DNA from: Flavobacteriales bacterium
Lineage (GTDB): Bacteria > Bacteroidota > Bacteroidia > Flavobacteriales_F > PHOS-HE28
Reading direction: 5' to 3'
Assembly: GCA_016712535.1 (NCBI GenBank)
Contig: JADJQW010000002.1
Span: 558,001-622,000 of the forward strand
DNA length: 64,000 nucleotides
Part shown: positions 46,374 to 55,616 of the stretch, one piece after another
Position numbering within the stretch: the first letter of the stretch is position 1
Layout of the letters: each line of letters starts with the position of its first letter
Notes under the pieces: generated by a model
Seen by the model: the letters and a program-made list of their open reading frames with translations, nothing else
Databases searched by the model: none
What the model was told of the DNA's origin: nothing
Translations under genes and position numbers: made by a program

Positions 46374-48566
46374 ATGTCCACCCCCCAGATTCGCATTAAA
46401 GCTCTTGAGGATGTCCTGAATCGTGCCCCCCGCTTCGTGGACCCCCCCTCACAGAAGATCAGCGAGTATTTCGGCGCCAATGTCTTCGGGGAGGACGCCA
46501 TGCGCATGTTCCTTACGGAGGATGCGTGGTACGCGGTGCGCCAGGCCATGCATCACGGCAATCGGATCGACCGGAAGTTGGCGGACCAGGTGGCCAGCGG
46601 CATGAAGGAATGGGCCGCCACCAAGGGCGCAACGCACTACACCCATTGGTTCCAGCCGCTAACCGGCCTGAGCGCAGAGAAGCATGATGCCTTTTTCGAG
46701 CCCATCGGCGGCGGGCGCAGCATCGAGCGCTTCGATGGCAGCATGCTGGTGCAACAGGAGCCCGATGCCAGCAGCTTCCCCAGTGGGGGCATCCGCAACA
46801 CCTTCGAGGCACGCGGTTACACTGCTTGGGATCCCGGCAGCCCAGCCTTCGTGATCGGCCGCACCCTTTGCATCCCTACCATTTTCATCAGCTACACCGG
46901 CGAGGCCCTCGACTACAAGATGCCGCTGCTCCGCGCCATCCGTGCCATCGATGAGGCAGCCACCCAGGTGGCCCAGTACTTCGACAAGGATGTGGCCAAG
47001 GTGACCTGCACCCTCGGTTGGGAGCAGGAGTACTTCCTCATCGACAAAGCCCTCTTCTTCGCCCGGCCCGATATCATGATGACCGGCCGAGCCCTTTTCG
47101 GCCACATCCCCGCCAAAGGCCAGCAGTTGGAGGACCACTACTTCGGCAGCATCCCCGACCGCGCCCGTGCATTCATGCGTGAATTCGAGACCGAGGCCCT
47201 CATGCTCGGCATCCCCGTGAAGACTAGGCACAACGAGGTCGCCCCGAACCAGTTCGAGTGCGCGCCGGTGTTCGAGGAACTCAACCTCGCCGTGGATCAC
47301 AACGTGCTGCTTATGGACGTGATGGAGAAGGTGGCGCAGCGCCACGATTTCCGTGTCCTCTTGCATGAAAAGCCTTACGCAGGGGTGAACGGCAGCGGCA
47401 AGCATAACAACTGGAGCCTGGCCACCAATACGGGCGTGAACCTGCTGAAGCCAGCAAAGACCCCGAAGGAGAACATCCGTTTCCTCACCTTCTTCGTCAA
47501 CACCATCGCGGCCATCCATGCCAATGCCGATGTGCTGCGCGCCAGCATCGCCAGTGCAGGCAACGACCATCGCTTGGGAGCGAACGAGGCCCCGCCGGCC
47601 ATCATCAGCGCCTTCATCGGTGACTACCTCGGAGGCCTGCTCGATGGACTGGAGAAGAACCTCAAAGGGGCCATGACCCCCGACCGCAAGACAGAGCTGA
47701 AGCTCGACATCGGCCGCATCCCGCCGGTGATGCTCGACAACACTGACCGCAACCGCACCAGCCCCTTCGCCTTCACGGGCAACAAGTTCGAGTTCCGCGC
47801 GGTGGGCAGCAGCGCCAATTGCGCTGGGCCGATGACCGTGCTCAACACCATCGTAGCCGCACAGCTCAGGGCCTTCAAGAAGGAAGTGGATGCGCTGATC
47901 GAAAAGGGAACGAAGAAGGATGAAGCCATCCTGCGCGTGATCCGCGACCTCATTGTGCGCAGCAAGGCCATCCGCTTCGAGGGCAATGGCTACGGCGACG
48001 AATGGGTGAAGGAGGCGATGAAGCGCGGCTTGAGCAACATCAAGGACACCCCCCGCGCACTTGATGTCTGGAGCCGCAAGGAGACCGTGAAGCTATTCGA
48101 TGAGCTGGGCGTCCTCAGTCCCGTTGAGACTGAAGCCCGGCATGAGATCGAGCTGCACAGCTACACCTTGAAGATCCAGATTGAGAGCCGTGTGGTGGGC
48201 GACCTGGCCCAGAACCATGTCGTGCCTGTGGCCATTGCTTACCAGAACCGCCTGATCGAGAATGTACGCGGACTCCGCGAGGTGCTGAGCCCCGAGAAGG
48301 CCAAGACGGCCACTGCAACGCAGATCCGCCTGATTGAAGAGATGAGCGAGCATGTTAGCGCTGTGGTCTCCTTGGTGGAAGAAATGATCGAGGCCCGCAA
48401 GAAGGCCAACGCCATTGAAGAGCCGCGCGCCAAAGCCATCGCCTACTGCGATCAGGTGAAGCCCTTCCTCGAGCGCATCCGCTACCACGCCGACAAGCTG
48501 GAACTGCTCGTGGACGATGAATTGTGGCCCTTGCCCAAGATGCGCGAGCTGCTCTTCACCCGCTGA
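46374..48566 (+). CDS. glnN: Glutamine synthetase type III (GlnN)
   Basis: This 730-residue enzyme condenses glutamate and ammonia with ATP to make glutamine. The length, about 250 residues more than GSI, is that of GSIII. Characteristic stretches are THWFQPLTGLSAEKHDAFF, the metal-site TLGWEQEYFLID near 215-230, NEVAPNQFECAPVFEE near 285 and NGSGKHNNWSLATNTG near 340. The ATP/glutamate segment LGANEAPPAIISAF near 400 and the catalytic loop NRTSPFAFTGNKFEFRAVGSSANCAGPM follow. The C-terminal helices are typical. The 135-bp upstream region is the most AT-rich intergenic spot nearby and probably holds the promoter. Confidence 0.96.
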   Translation: MSTPQIRIKALEDVLNRAPRFVDPPSQKISEYFGANVFGEDAMRMFLTEDAWYAVRQAMHHGNRIDRKLADQVASGMKEWAATKGATHYTHWFQPLTGLSAEKHDAFFEPIGGGRSIERFDGSMLVQQEPDASSFPSGGIRNTFEARGYTAWDPGSPAFVIGRTLCIPTIFISYTGEALDYKMPLLRAIRAIDEAATQVAQYFDKDVAKVTCTLGWEQEYFLIDKALFFARPDIMMTGRALFGHIPAKGQQLEDHYFGSIPDRARAFMREFETEALMLGIPVKTRHNEVAPNQFECAPVFEELNLAVDHNVLLMDVMEKVAQRHDFRVLLHEKPYAGVNGSGKHNNWSLATNTGVNLLKPAKTPKENIRFLTFFVNTIAAIHANADVLRASIASAGNDHRLGANEAPPAIISAFIGDYLGGLLDGLEKNLKGAMTPDRKTELKLDIGRIPPVMLDNTDRNRTSPFAFTGNKFEFRAVGSSANCAGPMTVLNTIVAAQLRAFKKEVDALIEKGTKKDEAILRVIRDLIVRSKAIRFEGNGYGDEWVKEAMKRGLSNIKDTPRALDVWSRKETVKLFDELGVLSPVETEARHEIELHSYTLKIQIESRVVGDLAQNHVVPVAIAYQNRLIENVRGLREVLSPEKAKTATATQIRLIEEMSEHVSAVVSLVEEMIEARKKANAIEEPRAKAIAYCDQVKPFLERIRYHADKLELLVDDELWPLPKMRELLFTR

Positions 48567-48621
48567 GCACCAAGGGAATCAGGCGGGGGTGGGGGCCGCA
48601 ATCCTCGGCTTTCCAATGCCC

Positions 48622-48651
48622 TTTCCCCATTGGACGACTTGTATATCTTCG
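48622..48651 (+). promoter_or_regulatory. Possible promoter of porE-like gene (TTTC-N18-TATCTTCG)
   Basis: A -33-like TTTC (48622-48625) and a -7-like TATCTTCG (48644-48651) stand 18 bp apart. The start codon at 48681 lies 29 bp after the box. The box differs from TAnnTTTG at one position. Confidence 0.4.
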
Positions 48652-48680
48652 CCGCGACCCGATTGGAGCCACCATTTCAC

Positions 48681-50678
48681 ATGCTGATGACAACAAGGAA
48701 GATCCTGGCCAGCTTGGTGCTGTGCCTGCTCACCACGGCTTCGGCCATCGCGCAGGGCAACCGCTTGGCCAAAGAGGCGGACGACGCCTACCAGAGGGGC
48801 TTCTACTTCAACGCCATCGAGCTCTACAAGAAGGCGTACACCGTGGAGAAGAAAGCGGCCACCAAGGCCGAGCTCATCTTCATGGTGGCCGAGAGCTACC
48901 GCATGCTGGGCGATGCTCCTCAGGCGCAGGTCTGGTACGAGAAGGCCATCAAGGCGCAGCTCGCCGACCCCAGCCCCTATTTCTGGGCTGCTGAAATGCA
49001 GAAGCAGCAAGGCAAATACGCCGATGCCATCGCCAACTACAACAAGTACAAGGAGAAGAAGAGCAACGACCCTCGCGCCGACGCCGGGATCGCAGCCTGC
49101 CAGCAGGCCCAGAAGTGGAAGGACAGCCCCACGCGCTACAGCGTGGATCCGGAAGTGCTCCTGAACACCCCGCAATGGGATTTCAGCCCGGCCTTCGCCG
49201 ATAAGAAGAATGAAACGGTGGTCTTCACCAGCAGCCGCCCAGCGGCAACCGGCAGTTCAACCGACGATATCACCGGCGATGCCTTCACCGACCTGTTCAC
49301 CAGCACCCGCGACCGCTTGGGCAAGTGGAGCGAACCGGTGAAGCTCCCGCTCGAGATCAACAGCGAGGGCAACGAAGGCGCCCCGATCTTCAACAGCAAG
49401 CGCACGATCATGTACTTCACCCGTTGCCCCAGCGAGAAGAAGAAGGTGCTCGGATGCGACATCTGGATGAGCAAGAAGGTGGGCAACAACTACAGCGCCC
49501 CGGTGATGCTGAAGCTGAAGACCGAAGCTGGCAAGGAGGATTCGCTGAACATCGGCCACCCCGCTCTCGGCCCTGACGATGAGTTCCTCGTCTTCGCCAG
49601 CAACTATCCGTTCGCTGGGCATAAAGGCGGCCGTGACCTGTACAAGGTGGCGCTGAACAAGGATGGCATGCCTACTGGCCAGCCCGCCAACCTCGGTGCA
49701 GATATCAACACCGGTAAGGACGAGCTTTTCCCCTTCGTCCGCTTCGACGGGAATCTCTACTTCAGCAGCAGCGGCCATCCCGGCATGGGGGGCATGGACA
49801 TGTTCGTTGCTGAGAAGACCGCCAACGGACTGTGGACCGCGCCCGATAACCTGAAGTCGCCGCTGAACAGCCCCGGCGATGATTTCGCAATCGTGTTCGA
49901 TGGCGAGAACGACCGCGGATTCTTCACCAGCAGCCGAGCCGGAGGCAAGGGCCAGGACGATATCTGGCGCTTCTACATGCCCGACCTCGTCTTCGCCCTG
50001 CAAGGCAACGTTTATGACAAGCAGACCGGACTTCCGATCCAGAACGCCAAGGTGAGCGTGGTGGGCACCAACGGCAGCAACTTCAGCGCGCTCACCGATG
50101 AGAACGGCGGCTTCGCTTTCGTGGAGAGCGGCAAGGACCGTTACATCAAGGAAGAGACCAGCTACAGCATCCTGGCTGAGAAGGAAGGCTATCTGGTGGT
50201 GAAGGACCAGATCACCACGGTAGGTCTGAAGGAGAGCACCACCTTCGTGAAGGAGTACTTCCTGGAGCCGATCAAAGGCCCCATCGCGCTGCCGCAGATC
50301 CTCTATGATGTGGATGAGTTCTTCCTGCGTCCCGAGTCGAAAGACAGCTTGGAGACCTTGTACAGCACGCTGATGGACAATCCGAACATCGTCATCGAGC
50401 TTCGTTCACATACCGATGCTCGGCCGACCCGCAGGTACAAGGGCGGCAACAAGGAGCTCTCGCAGCTGCGTGCACAGAGCTGCGTGAACTACCTGATTGA
50501 GAAAGGCATTGCTGGGGACCGCATGGTGCCGGTGGGCATGGGCCCCGATGAACCGGTGATCGCGATGGATGTGATCAAGAAGATGGCCACCGCGGAGGAG
50601 AAGGATGCTGCGCATCAGAAGAACCGCCGCACCGACTTCAAGGTGCTGCGCACGGATTACGTGCCCAAAGAGAATTAG
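48681..50678 (+). CDS. TPR/PD40-propeller/CRD/OmpA-domain protein, PorE-like
   Basis: The ATG at 48681 starts a signal peptide ending ASAIAQ; the frame is open upstream but without such an opening. The 665-residue order is TPR-like helices (residues 25-150), a PD40 beta-propeller (about 155-440, with blades such as FTSSRPAATG, MYFTRCPS and GGMDMFVAEK), a carboxypeptidase-regulatory-like domain (GNVYDKQTGLPIQNAKVSVVG, about 450-540) and an OmpA peptidoglycan-binding domain. The last has ELRSHTDARPTRRYKGGNKELSQLRA and NRRTDF. This is the layout of PorE, which ties the T9SS core to peptidoglycan. Other family members share it, so PorE itself is not certain. A hairpin follows. Confidence 0.87.
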   Translation: MLMTTRKILASLVLCLLTTASAIAQGNRLAKEADDAYQRGFYFNAIELYKKAYTVEKKAATKAELIFMVAESYRMLGDAPQAQVWYEKAIKAQLADPSPYFWAAEMQKQQGKYADAIANYNKYKEKKSNDPRADAGIAACQQAQKWKDSPTRYSVDPEVLLNTPQWDFSPAFADKKNETVVFTSSRPAATGSSTDDITGDAFTDLFTSTRDRLGKWSEPVKLPLEINSEGNEGAPIFNSKRTIMYFTRCPSEKKKVLGCDIWMSKKVGNNYSAPVMLKLKTEAGKEDSLNIGHPALGPDDEFLVFASNYPFAGHKGGRDLYKVALNKDGMPTGQPANLGADINTGKDELFPFVRFDGNLYFSSSGHPGMGGMDMFVAEKTANGLWTAPDNLKSPLNSPGDDFAIVFDGENDRGFFTSSRAGGKGQDDIWRFYMPDLVFALQGNVYDKQTGLPIQNAKVSVVGTNGSNFSALTDENGGFAFVESGKDRYIKEETSYSILAEKEGYLVVKDQITTVGLKESTTFVKEYFLEPIKGPIALPQILYDVDEFFLRPESKDSLETLYSTLMDNPNIVIELRSHTDARPTRRYKGGNKELSQLRAQSCVNYLIEKGIAGDRMVPVGMGPDEPVIAMDVIKKMATAEEKDAAHQKNRRTDFKVLRTDYVPKEN

Positions 50679-50692
50679 CGAACCGCACAACG

Positions 50693-50725
50693 GAAGGGCA
50701 TCCACCACAGCGGCGGATGCCCTTC
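50693..50725 (+). terminator. Terminator after porE-like gene
   Basis: An 11-bp stem (50693-50703 with 50715-50725; GAAGGGCATCC) with an 11-base loop is followed by TTCTTTT. It lies between the OmpA-domain gene and purM. Confidence 0.75.
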
Positions 50726-50738
50726 TTCTTTTGAACGG

Positions 50739-51905
50739 ATGAACGGCCGATACGAGCAACGCGGTGTCTCCTCCAGCAAGGAGGATGTGCATAAGGCCAT
50801 TGCCTCCTTGGACAAGGGCCTCTTCCCCCGTGCTTTCTGCAAAGTGGTGCCCGATGCGCTCACCGGCAGCACGGACCATTGCCTCGTTATGCACGCCGAC
50901 GGTGCAGGCACCAAATCATCGCTCGCCTACGCTTATTGGAAGGAGACCGGCGACATCAGCGTTTGGCATGGCATCGCGCAGGACGCCGTGGTGATGAACC
51001 TTGATGACCTGCTTTGCGTGGGCGCCGTGGATGGGATCCTGCTCAGCAGCACCATTGGCCGTAACAGGCGCCTGATCCCCGGTGAAGTGGTGAGCGCGCT
51101 GATCGAGGGCACCGAGAGCTTCCTCGCGTCCATGCGCGCGCAGGGCATCGGCATCAGCAGCACCGGAGGCGAAACCGCCGATGTGGGCGATCTGGTGCGC
51201 ACCGTGATCGTGGACAGCACCGTGGTGTGCCGGATGAAGAGGGCAGACGTGATCGACAATGCGCGGATCAAGTCCGGCGACGTGATCGTCGCATTGGCCA
51301 GTGATGGCCAAGCCGCCTACGAGCATTCCTACAATGCGGGCATGGGCAGTAACGGCCTCACCAGCGCTCGGCACGATGTGTTCGCGAAGGAACTTGCCGC
51401 CAAGTATCCGGAGACCTTCGACCCTGCAACACCTGCGGAACTTGTTTACAGTGGCCAAGCGCGGCTCAACGATCCATTGGAAGGAACGCCGCTCGATTTC
51501 GGCAAGGCCGTGCTCTCGCCCACGCGAACCTATGCTCCAGTGGTTAAGAAGGTGCTCGACGCCATGCGCCCGGAGATCCACGGCATGGTGCATTGCAGCG
51601 GCGGTGCGCAGACCAAGGTGCTGCATTTCGTAGAAGGACTCCGGATCATCAAGGACGACCTCTTCTCAACGCCACCGCTCTTCGCGGCGATCCAAGGGAT
51701 GAGCGGAACGAGCTGGCAGGAGATGTACAAGGTCTTCAACATGGGCCACCGTCTGGAGTTCTACGTGCAGCCCGCGCGCGCCGAGGAGATCATCGCCATA
51801 TCGAAGTCATTCGGCATTGCCGCCAAGGTCATCGGCAGGGTGGAGGCCGCGCCAACGAAGGAGGTGGTGCTCACCAGCGCGCATGGCCGTTTCACTTACG
51901 CCTAA
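50739..51905 (+). CDS. purM: Phosphoribosylformylglycinamidine cyclo-ligase (AIR synthase)
   Basis: PurM closes the imidazole ring to make AIR from FGAM with ATP in purine synthesis. The 388-residue product has the glycine-rich opening YEQRGVSSSKEDVHKAI, the HADGAGTKSS segment in place of the usual DGVGTK, VVMNLDDLLCVGA, and STGGETADVGD near 145. The late VHCSGGAQTKVLHF and the FNMGHRLEFYV segment match the AIR-synthase C-terminal domain. It is more divergent than Escherichia coli PurM, as usual in Bacteroidota. prfA starts 45 bp downstream, possibly in one transcript. Confidence 0.92.
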   Translation: MNGRYEQRGVSSSKEDVHKAIASLDKGLFPRAFCKVVPDALTGSTDHCLVMHADGAGTKSSLAYAYWKETGDISVWHGIAQDAVVMNLDDLLCVGAVDGILLSSTIGRNRRLIPGEVVSALIEGTESFLASMRAQGIGISSTGGETADVGDLVRTVIVDSTVVCRMKRADVIDNARIKSGDVIVALASDGQAAYEHSYNAGMGSNGLTSARHDVFAKELAAKYPETFDPATPAELVYSGQARLNDPLEGTPLDFGKAVLSPTRTYAPVVKKVLDAMRPEIHGMVHCSGGAQTKVLHFVEGLRIIKDDLFSTPPLFAAIQGMSGTSWQEMYKVFNMGHRLEFYVQPARAEEIIAISKSFGIAAKVIGRVEAAPTKEVVLTSAHGRFTYA

Positions 51906-51950
51906 CCTTCCCATCGTGCATTCATCCGTGCCATCCGTGGAAGTATACCC

Positions 51951-53033
51951 ATGAGTGATCTCCTCGCCAAGCTCTCTTCGCTGCATGACCGTCGCACCGA
52001 GATCGGCAAGCAGCTGGCGGACCCCGCCGTGATCGCTGACCAAAGGAAGTTCGTCGAGCTGAACCGAAGCTACCGGGACCTCGAGCCCATCGAGCAGGCC
52101 TTCTTCCGGTTCAAGAAGCTTCACGACGACCTGAGCGGCGCCGAGGAGATGCTGCGCAGCGAAAGGGACCCGGACCTGCTGGAGATGGCCCGTGCTGAAC
52201 GCGACCAGAGCCGGGCGGGCATCGAAGCGATGGAGGAGGAGGTGCGCATGATGCTGGTGCCGAAAGATCCGAACGATGCGCGCAACTGCACCATGGAAGT
52301 CCGTGCGGGCACTGGCGGTGATGAGGCGAGCCTTTTCGCGGGCGACCTGTTCCGCATGTACAGCCGCTACATCGAGGGCCGCGGCTGGAAGATCGAGGTG
52401 GCCGATGTGAGCGAAGGCACAGTGGGCGGTTACAAGGAGGTCATCTTCAACGTGATCGGCGAAGGCGCATACGGCGTGCTGAAATTCGAGGCCGGTGTGC
52501 ACCGGGTGCAGCGGGTACCAGCCACTGAGGCGCAAGGCCGGATCCATACCAGCGCAGCCACGGTGAATGTGCTGCCTGAGGCCGAAGAGTCCGATGTGGA
52601 TGTGAAGGAGAGCGATGTGAAGATGGAGACGGCGCGGAGCGGCGGGGCCGGTGGCCAGAACGTGAACAAGGTGGAGACCAAGGTGCGCCTCACGCACATC
52701 CCCACCGGCACCGTGGTGATGTGCCAGACCGAGCGCAGCCAGCTTGGCAACCGGATGAAGGCCATGCAGATGCTGCGTACGAAGCTCTATGAGGAGCAGG
52801 TGCTGAAGCAGGAGGCCGCCGTGGCCGCGCACCGCAAGAGCCAGGTGAGCAGCGGCGACCGCAGCGCCAAGATCCGCACCTACAACTTCCCGCAGAGCCG
52901 CGTCACCGATCACCGCATCGAGCTCACTGTTCACAATCTGCCGCAAGTGCTCAACGGCGATCTGCAGGACATCATAGACGCGTTGCAGCTGGCCGAGCGC
53001 ACCGAGAAGCTCAAGGCGGAGGCCGGGCTCTGA
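51951..53033 (+). CDS. prfA: Peptide chain release factor 1
   Basis: This 360-residue protein ends translation at UAA and UAG. The catalytic GGQ is in SGGAGGQNVNKVE near residue 230. The anticodon-like PAT tripeptide follows VHRVQRV in VPATEAQGRIHTSA near 185, which separates RF1 from RF2 (SPF). The N-terminal helical domain starts LLAKLSSLHDRRTEIGKQL. The GGQ glutamine would be methylated by PrmC, which is not in the window. The next gene starts 31 bp after the stop. Confidence 0.96.
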   Translation: MSDLLAKLSSLHDRRTEIGKQLADPAVIADQRKFVELNRSYRDLEPIEQAFFRFKKLHDDLSGAEEMLRSERDPDLLEMARAERDQSRAGIEAMEEEVRMMLVPKDPNDARNCTMEVRAGTGGDEASLFAGDLFRMYSRYIEGRGWKIEVADVSEGTVGGYKEVIFNVIGEGAYGVLKFEAGVHRVQRVPATEAQGRIHTSAATVNVLPEAEESDVDVKESDVKMETARSGGAGGQNVNKVETKVRLTHIPTGTVVMCQTERSQLGNRMKAMQMLRTKLYEEQVLKQEAAVAAHRKSQVSSGDRSAKIRTYNFPQSRVTDHRIELTVHNLPQVLNGDLQDIIDALQLAERTEKLKAEAGL

Positions 53034-53064
53034 AGCCACGGCTACCTTGTGCACTCCACGCATC

Positions 53065-54747
53065 ATGGAGAAGCACCTCCGCGCTTTGCGGTTCATCATG
53101 GCCCTCGTGGTCGTCGCGCTGGCAGCGCTGATGGCTTGGCTCCTGGCGATTGATGAGGCGGCATTCGATGCCATGGTTGACCGGAGCTTCGGCTATGGTG
53201 CGATCCCCGATTATCCAGATAAGCTACCCTTGCCAACACGCATCAGCCTGATCTGGGCTGCTTCGTCATGGGCTGCTGCGGCGTGTATTGTGGCCTCATG
53301 GCCGCGGCTGGCCAGAGCACTGTGCACCGCAGTTTCCGGCGCTTGGCGGTGCGGCCGTGCGGCGGTTGCACGAACCTGGGCCTCGATGACGATGCGGGAA
53401 CGCTGGGTCTTCGCGCTCGCATTGCTCGCCTGCACGGTCATGCGCATCGCCTTTGCGGTCGCCGATCCGCCCATGCTCGATGAAGTGCTCAATTGGCTGC
53501 TCTTCGGTGACCGTGGACCGCTTGTGGCCCTCACGTGGTATGCAGCGCCGAATAACCACATCGGCCATACGTTGCTGGCTTCGATCACCGGCCTGCTGCG
53601 CGTGGATCCCTTGCTTGCCTTGCGAGCACCTTCGATCATCGCAGCAGGTCTTGCACAAGGTGCGCTTTACATGCTTCTGCGGCGGATATGCGGCCCTGCG
53701 CCGGCGCTCCTCGCCGTGGCTTTCGCGATGGCTTCGCCCCTTGTGCTCTATTTCGATCATCTGGGCCGGGGCTATGCCATGGTGCTGCTGGCCTTCACAA
53801 TGGGCTTCGGTTCCGCAGCGCTTTGGTTGAAGACCCGCGATCCTCGTGCGCTTCACCTGCTGGTGATCGCAGCAATGCTCGGGGTGTTCGTTACGCCATC
53901 GGTCCTCTACGGCTTTGGCGCGCTATTGGGATCGCTCATGCTGTTCAGGCATGAGCGTTCGCACGTGATGCACGCTGTTGCAAGGGCCGTGATCGGCATT
54001 GCATTGCTGTATGCTCCGTCGCTGATCGTGAGCGGCCCAGCGGCGTTCCTGGACAACCCTTGGGTGCGCCCGATTGGCTACGCGGCCATGGCCGAAGCCT
54101 ATTGGCCGCACATGAAGCTGGCATTCGAAGGCCTCGTGGGATTTCGTTCCGGCTTGCTCTCAGCGATTACGGTGGTCCTGCTGGCCTCTGCATTCACGCG
54201 AAATGAGCGGCAAAGGCTCGCTGTCCTGTGCGCATCCTTGGTCGCCTTGGCCTTGGCACTCCCGTTCATTCATGGCGTGTTGCCCTTCGAGCGGGTCTTC
54301 GTATTCCTGATCGTTCCATTGGCTGCTTCCATCGGCTTGCTGGTGCAACGGTTGCTGACGTTCGGAGCCGCGGGTTGGATGCTGCTGCCCATCGCGTTGA
54401 TCCTGTTCGCGGGCCAGACCGTCCGTTTGCGAAAGGCATTGCCGATTGCCGAGGCCGATGCTTTCCGCGCCGATGGGGCCTGCTGGGCTCTGAATTCTTA
54501 CGCACCGAAGCGCATCATCGGTCAGGCGCAACCGCTTTCATCCTATGCCCTTTTCGATTTCAAGCGTGGCGGTTACCCGGCAGGTGCATGTTTCGATGTC
54601 ATTGGCGCCGGGCAATCGCCTGCGCGCTCAGGCGCGGTCTTCATTGGTTCGGTGGCTGATTTCAATGAGCCCAGCGGCGACTCGCTCCTTTTCACCGATG
54701 AGGGCACGGATGCGATCTGGGTCATCAGCTCCGCCCCTTCGCCCTAG
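53065..54747 (+). CDS. Polytopic membrane protein, GT-C glycosyltransferase-like
   Basis: The ATG at 53065 is preferred over the TTG at 53047. The 560-residue product has about eleven hydrophobic helices (for example FIMALVVVALAALMAWLL and LIWAASSWAAAACIVAS). A short loop after the third or fourth carries PPMLDEVLNWLLFGDRG, then YAAPNNHIGHTLL, which resembles the acidic and His-containing first loop of the PMT/GT39-like GT-C superfamily. Such enzymes move sugars from lipid carriers to proteins or lipids at the periplasmic face. The last third looks like a small periplasmic domain (FRADGACWALNS to TDAIWVISSAP). The substrate is unknown and the assignment is family level only. Confidence 0.7.
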   Translation: MEKHLRALRFIMALVVVALAALMAWLLAIDEAAFDAMVDRSFGYGAIPDYPDKLPLPTRISLIWAASSWAAAACIVASWPRLARALCTAVSGAWRCGRAAVARTWASMTMRERWVFALALLACTVMRIAFAVADPPMLDEVLNWLLFGDRGPLVALTWYAAPNNHIGHTLLASITGLLRVDPLLALRAPSIIAAGLAQGALYMLLRRICGPAPALLAVAFAMASPLVLYFDHLGRGYAMVLLAFTMGFGSAALWLKTRDPRALHLLVIAAMLGVFVTPSVLYGFGALLGSLMLFRHERSHVMHAVARAVIGIALLYAPSLIVSGPAAFLDNPWVRPIGYAAMAEAYWPHMKLAFEGLVGFRSGLLSAITVVLLASAFTRNERQRLAVLCASLVALALALPFIHGVLPFERVFVFLIVPLAASIGLLVQRLLTFGAAGWMLLPIALILFAGQTVRLRKALPIAEADAFRADGACWALNSYAPKRIIGQAQPLSSYALFDFKRGGYPAGACFDVIGAGQSPARSGAVFIGSVADFNEPSGDSLLFTDEGTDAIWVISSAPSP

Positions 54748-54854
54748 AGGCTTTCCATGTCCGGCTGGTTCGAAAGTGATGGCCGTCACGCGGCAGGGCT
54801 GCGTACAGGGCTAACTTGCACGATCCGCAACCAAAATGGTCGCGCGATTGTTAC

Positions 54855-55616
54855 ATGCGCATGAAGCACCGCGCCATACTCCTTGCCCTCCCGGCTTTGA
54901 TTGCCGGGTGCCGAACCGACGAGCCGGTGACCCCCGCACCGTCGGCCCCCACCAGTGCCGTCTTGCGCGTGCATGTGGTTCCTGAGTGGGAAGGGCAGCC
55001 GTTCCAAGCCTTCACTGAGTACCGGGCACCTGGCGACATCCGTTTCCAAGCGGAGATGCTGCGCTTCTACTTGAGTGATATCCGTGCGGTGAGCGCGTCG
55101 GGAGAGGAGTTGCTCAGTACCGTGAAGCTCCTCGACCTTGGCAATGGCGCAAGCAGCTTCGACCTGAGCGTTCCCGAGGGGACCTGGCTTGGTCTTCGTG
55201 CAGGGCTGGGCCTGCCGCACGACCTCAACTATACCAATGTGGCGCTCTATGGCGATAGCCACCCCATGAGCGTGAACACCGGCATGTACTGGAGCTGGGC
55301 CACGGGCTACAAATTCGTGCTGTTCGATGGGCGCTTCAATCCGGATCCTCTCAGCACGGGCGCTTTGCTCTCGCCATTTTCCGTGCACACGGGGATGGAC
55401 ACCTGCTACACTACGGTTGATCTCTTCCCCGCGCTGCCCTTCAGCACAACGAAAGGACTGACAACCGATGTGACGCTCCGTGTGAAGGTGGACGGCTTCC
55501 TGCAAACCCCCGAAGAGACGATTGACGTTGTGACGGAGAACCAATCGCACGGCGCCAATTACCCGCTGGCGCTGAAGCTCACGCGCAATGTGAAGCGCAG
55601 CCTCAGCCTTGAATGA
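54855..55616 (+). CDS. MbnP-family copper-binding-like lipoprotein
   Basis: The ATG at 54855 (or the next at 54861) starts a lipoprotein signal with lipobox LIAGC (Cys19). The 253-residue product has the MbnP hallmarks: a beta-rich domain with YLSDIRAVS, GLRAGLGLPHDLNYTN, and the conserved MYWSWATGYKF (Trp146 and Trp148). In characterised MbnP, the partner di-haem enzyme MbnH oxidises a tryptophan to kynurenine, which takes part in copper binding. Here a di-haem gene starts in the ATGA overlap, so the MbnP/MbnH pairing is preserved. Whether the same tryptophan is modified is inference. It should act in the periplasm. Confidence 0.85.
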   Translation: MRMKHRAILLALPALIAGCRTDEPVTPAPSAPTSAVLRVHVVPEWEGQPFQAFTEYRAPGDIRFQAEMLRFYLSDIRAVSASGEELLSTVKLLDLGNGASSFDLSVPEGTWLGLRAGLGLPHDLNYTNVALYGDSHPMSVNTGMYWSWATGYKFVLFDGRFNPDPLSTGALLSPFSVHTGMDTCYTTVDLFPALPFSTTKGLTTDVTLRVKVDGFLQTPEETIDVVTENQSHGANYPLALKLTRNVKRSLSLE

